From contig NZ_FTNY01000004.1 in the NCBI RefSeq assembly GCF_900156575.1, positions 124,001-188,000 of the forward strand: a stretch of DNA of 64,000 bases, in the 5' to 3' direction. Made by a program: the position numbers and the translations under genes. Under the pieces are notes generated by a model that was not told the DNA's origin, ran no database searches, and was given only the letters and a program-made list of their open reading frames with translations. This stretch comes from Chryseobacterium shigense. GTDB lineage: Bacteria; Bacteroidota; Bacteroidia; Flavobacteriales; Weeksellaceae. Shown here in pieces: positions 60,557-64,000 of this stretch; within the stretch, counting starts at the first letter, position 1; the number at the start of each line of letters is the position of its first letter.

Positions 60557-62020
60557 TTAAAGTTCTTTTCTTAATCTTGCAACCGGAATATTAAGCTGTT
60601 CACGGTATTTGGCGATTGTTCTTCTGGCAATATTATACCCCTGTTCTTTCAGAATGACTACCAGAGCATCATCTGTAAGAGGTTTTCTCTTATTCTCCTT
60701 ACTGATCACTTCCTGAAGATGCGTTTTGATTTCCTTGGTAGAAACTTCTTCCCCATCATCATTCGTCAGACTGTCTGAGAACAGGTCTTTCAGATAGATA
60801 ATCCCGTTGGATGTATCGGCATATTTACTTTTTACTACTCTTGAAATGGTAGAAATATCAAATCCTGTAATGTCAGCCACATCTTTCAGAATCATTGGCT
60901 TCAGTGATTTTTCGTCACCGGTAATGAAATATTCCTTCTGGAATTTCACAATAGCCGTGATCGTTTGCAATAAGGTATTCTGGCGCTGATTAATAGCATC
61001 AATATACCATTTGGCAGCGTCTAATTTTTGTTTGATAAATAAGGCCGCCTGCTTATGCTCCGAAGAATTTTTATCGTGAGAATACGTTGTCAAGATATCT
61101 TTGTATTCTTCAGAAACTCTTAATGTAGGTGCATTTTTGCTGTTAAGCATTGGGATCACCATTCCATCTTTCACCTGAATCACAAAATCCGGAATAATTT
61201 CCTGGTTGATGGTGATGGTTTGGGTATCAAAGTTCCCTCCTACTTTTGGAGATAATTTTGAGATCTCTTCAAGGGCATCTTTAAGATCTTCTTCTTCAAT
61301 ATCATATTTCTGAATGATCTTATTGTAATGTTTATTGGTAAGCGCATCAAACTGATGTCTTAAAATATTGGCAGCCAGAGACACTGCTTTATCAGAGCTT
61401 ACTTTCTTTTCGATCTGAAGCAGCAGACATTCCTGAAGGCCACGGGCTCCTACTCCAGGCGGATCAAGCTTCTGGATATAGTTTTCCAGGATATCATCCA
61501 CTTTTTCTTTGGTAGTATAAATTCCCTGTGAGAAAGCAAGATCATCTACGATCGCTTTGATTTCTCTTCTTAAATAGCCGTCCGTATCAAGATTTCCAAT
61601 CACATATTCTGCAATTTTTTCATCCTCGTCACTGATATTGATCAAACGGATCTGCTCCAGAAGATAATCATATAAAGACTGTCCTTCTGTCAGCAGACTT
61701 TCGTTATCAAATTCTTCGTCGTCCGGAGAATAGTTGCTGGATGCTGTTTTATAGCTGGGTTCGTCATCGTAGATATACTCGTTGACATCAAAATCGGTTT
61801 CAATACTTGCTGTCCCTTCATCCTGATAAGCGTCTTCAAGAGAAGAAAAATCGTCTTCTTTAGGATCTTCCTTTACAATTTCCAAAGCAGGATTCTCTTC
61901 TAGCTCTCTTTCCAGCTCCTCTTCGAATTCCAGGGTATGAAGCTGAATAAGCTTCATCAGCTGGATCTGCTGAGGTGCCAGCTTCTGTCCTAATTTGAGT
62001 TGTAAGTGTTGTTTAAGCAT
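60557..62020 (-). CDS. rpoN: RNA polymerase sigma-54 factor
   Basis: The 487-residue protein has the Gln/Leu-rich region I (LQLKLGQKLAPQQIQLMKLIQLHTLEFEEELERELEENPALE), an acidic region II, the core-binding domain, and at residues 465-474 the RpoN box ARRTIAKYRE, one residue from the canonical ARRTVAKYRE. It directs polymerase to -24/-12 promoters that need an ATPase activator; no activator is encoded here. Length and domains are complete. The asnS terminator at 62140 shields it from the upstream gene. Confidence 0.97.
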   Translation of the reverse strand: MLKQHLQLKLGQKLAPQQIQLMKLIQLHTLEFEEELERELEENPALEIVKEDPKEDDFSSLEDAYQDEGTASIETDFDVNEYIYDDEPSYKTASSNYSPDDEEFDNESLLTEGQSLYDYLLEQIRLINISDEDEKIAEYVIGNLDTDGYLRREIKAIVDDLAFSQGIYTTKEKVDDILENYIQKLDPPGVGARGLQECLLLQIEKKVSSDKAVSLAANILRHQFDALTNKHYNKIIQKYDIEEEDLKDALEEISKLSPKVGGNFDTQTITINQEIIPDFVIQVKDGMVIPMLNSKNAPTLRVSEEYKDILTTYSHDKNSSEHKQAALFIKQKLDAAKWYIDAINQRQNTLLQTITAIVKFQKEYFITGDEKSLKPMILKDVADITGFDISTISRVVKSKYADTSNGIIYLKDLFSDSLTNDDGEEVSTKEIKTHLQEVISKENKRKPLTDDALVVILKEQGYNIARRTIAKYREQLNIPVARLRKEL

Positions 62021-62139
62021 ATTAGTCTTTGTGTTTTAACATAACATATTCTACGAATTTAATAAATAAATTCGACAAAAAACACATTTAGCATGATTTT
62101 TGCATTATACATGGTATCATAATAAACGATTAAAAAATA

Positions 62140-62171
62140 AAAAAGCCTTAATTTTTACATTAAGGCTTTTT
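62140..62171 (-). terminator. Terminator of asnS
   Basis: AAAAAGCCTTAA pairs with TTAAGGCTTTTT around an eight-base loop nine bases past the asnS stop codon. A T-rich run follows on the minus strand. Confidence 0.8.
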
Positions 62172-62179
62172 TTATTGAT

Positions 62180-63628
62180 CTAGAATTCAGCACTTTTCGG
62201 TGTTCTAGGGAAAGGAATCACATCTCTGATATTAGTCATTCCTGTTACGAAAAGAACAAGTCTTTCCAAGCCTAATCCGAAACCTGCATGAGGTACTGAA
62301 CCAAATTTTCGGGTATCAAGGTACCACCAAAGTTCGTGTTCATCTACATGCATATCTGCCATCTTTTGTTTTAGTACATCTAATCTTGCTTCTCTTTCCG
62401 ATCCTCCGATGATCTCCCCGATACCCGGGAAAAGAACGTCCATTGCTGCAACGGTCTTATTGTCGTCGTTCAGTTTCATATAGAAAGCTTTGATCTCTTT
62501 TGGATAGTCGAATAATACTACCGGGCATTCAAAATGCTTTTCAACCAGGTATCTTTCGTGTTCAGACTGAAGATCCGCCCCCCAGTTTTCCACCGGATAC
62601 TGGAATTTTCCTTTTTTATTTTCTTTAGAGTTCAGTAAGATCTCAATAGCTTCCGTATAACTTACCCGTTTGAAACGCTTAGCAATAACGTTCTGAAGTT
62701 TTTCGATAAGACCTTCTTTTGCTCTGTCTTTTTCAGGTTTTCCTTTCTGTTCTTCTTCAAAACGGGTGTTCAGGAATTCCAGATCATCTTTACAGTTGTC
62801 AAGAACGTACTGAATCACATATTTTAAGAAATCTTCTGCAAGGTCGATGTTATCTTCAAGGTTGTTGAAGGCCACTTCCGGCTCTATCATCCAGAATTCT
62901 GCCAGGTGTCTTGTGGTGTTTGAGTTTTCTGCACGGAAAGTAGGTCCGAACGTATAAATTCTTCCTAATCCCATCGCTGCCGTTTCTCCTTCAAGCTGTC
63001 CCGAAACCGTAAGGTTGGTCTTTTTACCGAAGAAATCCTGTGCAAAATCAATTTCCCCCTCTTCAGTTCTTGGCATATTGTTCAGGTCAAAGTTCGTTAC
63101 TCCGAACATTTCTCCTGCTCCTTCTGCGTCAGCTCCTGTAATTACCGGTGTGTTGATATAGAAAAACTGGTTTTGGTTAAAGAATGAATGCACTGCAAAG
63201 CTTACGGCATGACGTACTCTGAAAACAGCTCCAAATACATTGGTTCTGAATCTCAGGTGTGCCTGCTCACGAAGCTTCTCAAGGCTGTGCTTTTTAGGCT
63301 GAAGGATCGTATTCTGAAGTTCTTCTGTGAAGTTATCCCCTAAGATGATAATCTTTTTAGCAATAATTTCCACGGCCTGTCCCGCTCCCTGGCTTTCTAC
63401 CACTTCTCCCACTACTTTAAGGGAAGATGCCGTACTGATCTTTTTAAGAATCTCTTCATCAAAATTTTCGAAATCAACAACTATCTGCAAATTATTAATC
63501 GTAGATCCATCATTAAGGGCAATAAAGCGATTGGCACGGAATGATCTTACCCATCCGTAAACAGTAATGTCATGATGTAATACTTTCTTGTAATCCTGTA
63601 GGATTTCTTTAATCGTCTGCTTTTTCAT
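62180..63628 (-). CDS. asnS: Asparaginyl-tRNA synthetase
   Basis: The 482-residue class II synthetase has an N-terminal OB-fold anticodon domain ([20 protein letters not shown]), motif 2 ([22 protein letters not shown]) and motif 3 near the end ([18 protein letters not shown] with RDVIPFPR). The asparagine form is supported by the insert and by the AsnS-type [13 protein letters not shown]. It charges tRNA-Asn. It begins after a leader of about 35 bases downstream of a TAACTTTG element. Confidence 0.95.
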   Translation of the reverse strand: MKKQTIKEILQDYKKVLHHDITVYGWVRSFRANRFIALNDGSTINNLQIVVDFENFDEEILKKISTASSLKVVGEVVESQGAGQAVEIIAKKIIILGDNFTEELQNTILQPKKHSLEKLREQAHLRFRTNVFGAVFRVRHAVSFAVHSFFNQNQFFYINTPVITGADAEGAGEMFGVTNFDLNNMPRTEEGEIDFAQDFFGKKTNLTVSGQLEGETAAMGLGRIYTFGPTFRAENSNTTRHLAEFWMIEPEVAFNNLEDNIDLAEDFLKYVIQYVLDNCKDDLEFLNTRFEEEQKGKPEKDRAKEGLIEKLQNVIAKRFKRVSYTEAIEILLNSKENKKGKFQYPVENWGADLQSEHERYLVEKHFECPVVLFDYPKEIKAFYMKLNDDNKTVAAMDVLFPGIGEIIGGSEREARLDVLKQKMADMHVDEHELWWYLDTRKFGSVPHAGFGLGLERLVLFVTGMTNIRDVIPFPRTPKSAEF

Positions 63629-63666
63629 TTGTTGATTATAAATTTTCGTTTAAAAATTAACGACTG

Positions 63667-63674
63667 CAAAGTTA
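63667..63674 (-). promoter_or_regulatory. Bacteroidota -7 element (TAACTTTG) of asnS
   Basis: TAACTTTG on the minus strand matches TAnnTTTG 38 bases before the ATG. The nearest TTG is only 13 bases upstream, closer than usual. Confidence 0.5.
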
Positions 63675-63810
63675 CAAAAAAACAGCGCAACTTGATGATT
63701 ACGCTGTCTTTTTAAAAAATCATTTACTAAAATATTCAATCTAAAACGATGCTGTAAATAGTATTTAAGCTGATTGAGAAGATTAAATAGTACTTTTACT
63801 CCTAGTCTTG

Positions 63811-63847
63811 GTATCCTTGGCAAGGTTTAAAACCTTGCCAAGGATAC
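63811..63847. repeat. Perfect 37-bp palindrome
   Basis: Two 18-base arms (the left begins GTATCCTTGGCAAGG) are perfect reverse complements around a single A. There is no T run to make it an obvious terminator and no gene ends beside it. It may be a dispersed repetitive element or a binding site. Confidence 0.7.
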
Positions 63848-64000
63848 AGTCGGGAGAATTCACCAAAGTGCAAAAAAGTAATAAAACCTGTTGCAATTCA
63901 CGTTTTAAAATTCCCATTTCCAGCTTCCTTGCAAACCCACATTCTAATTAAAAAATACCGTCTTTTTTCTCTCTTTTCCGTTTCGGATTTTCCAGGCGTG

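Larger units (their letters stand above)
63629..64000. other. Intergenic region to the right edge with promoter and palindrome
   Basis: The 372 bases hold the asnS promoter candidate (63667-63674), a 37-bp palindrome (63811-63847) and no gene that I can support. The last 60 bases are pyrimidine-rich and may be upstream of a gene outside the window. Confidence 0.4.

Overview
The window looks like chromosomal DNA from a Bacteroidota bacterium of the family Weeksellaceae, most likely Chryseobacterium or a close relative. The base composition is AT-rich. Promoter candidates have the Bacteroidota form TAnnTTTG rather than the E. coli -10. There is a type IX secretion (T9SS) sorting domain, a large CarboxypepD-reg/TonB receptor, and a chromosomal subclass B1 metallo-beta-lactamase of the CGB/IND/CIA kind. 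No tRNA, rRNA operon, CRISPR array, insertion sequence or convincing prophage was seen.

Region 1 (1-14204, all minus) is a capsule/O-antigen-type polysaccharide locus. From its 5' end it runs: recX, a DegT/DnrJ/EryC1 aminotransferase, a membrane PglF/WbpM-like dehydratase, a Wza-like export lipoprotein, a UDP-HexNAc dehydrogenase, a Wzc-like tyrosine kinase, a CapE/FnlA-like dehydratase, an RmlD/CapF-like reductase, a Wzx flippase, a GT2 glycosyltransferase, an EpsG-type polymerase, and a second GT2 cut by the window edge. Region 2 (14263-24977, minus) holds glyA, a thioredoxin-reductase-like enzyme, the metallo-beta-lactamase, a GT39 transferase, a zinc-ribbon protein, and a MacAB-like export system (HlyD adaptor, two permeases, ATPase). 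A decayed four-helix-bundle protein gene lies between the ATPase and the permeases.

Region 3 (25404-29177, plus) is nrdB, a TIR-domain gene with foreign-looking arginine codon use, a small ferredoxin-like-fold protein, and nrdA. Two DnaA-box-like sequences lie upstream of nrdB. Region 4 (29294-40670) is a cell-surface cluster: three tandem tail-collar-like secreted proteins (the first frameshifted), a protein sharing their N-terminal head, an L-type-lectin/CshA protein, a TonB receptor, and a leucine-rich-repeat T9SS protein. The promoters at 29.3 kb and 32.1 kb share two upstream boxes at exactly the same spacing. Region 5 (40768-50519) is mostly housekeeping: DUF72, HD, hydrolase, ribokinase, DUF4241, valS, a DUF1573 protein and PPK2.

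Region 6 (50673-56980, plus) is the most unusual part. It is a tandem array of five nearly identical 125-residue lipoproteins, each followed by one to three genes for divergent secreted proteins of about 180 residues: L1-S1-S2, L2-S3, L3-S4, L4-S5-S6-psiS7, L5-S8. I recognise neither family. The invariant lipoprotein beside variable partners suggests a duplicating cassette system for surface or secreted variation. Region 7 (57041-63628) has the RNase P RNA (minus), an ECF sigma factor with an overlapping membrane protein, an acyl-CoA synthetase, rpoN and asnS. A perfect 37-bp palindrome lies near the right end.
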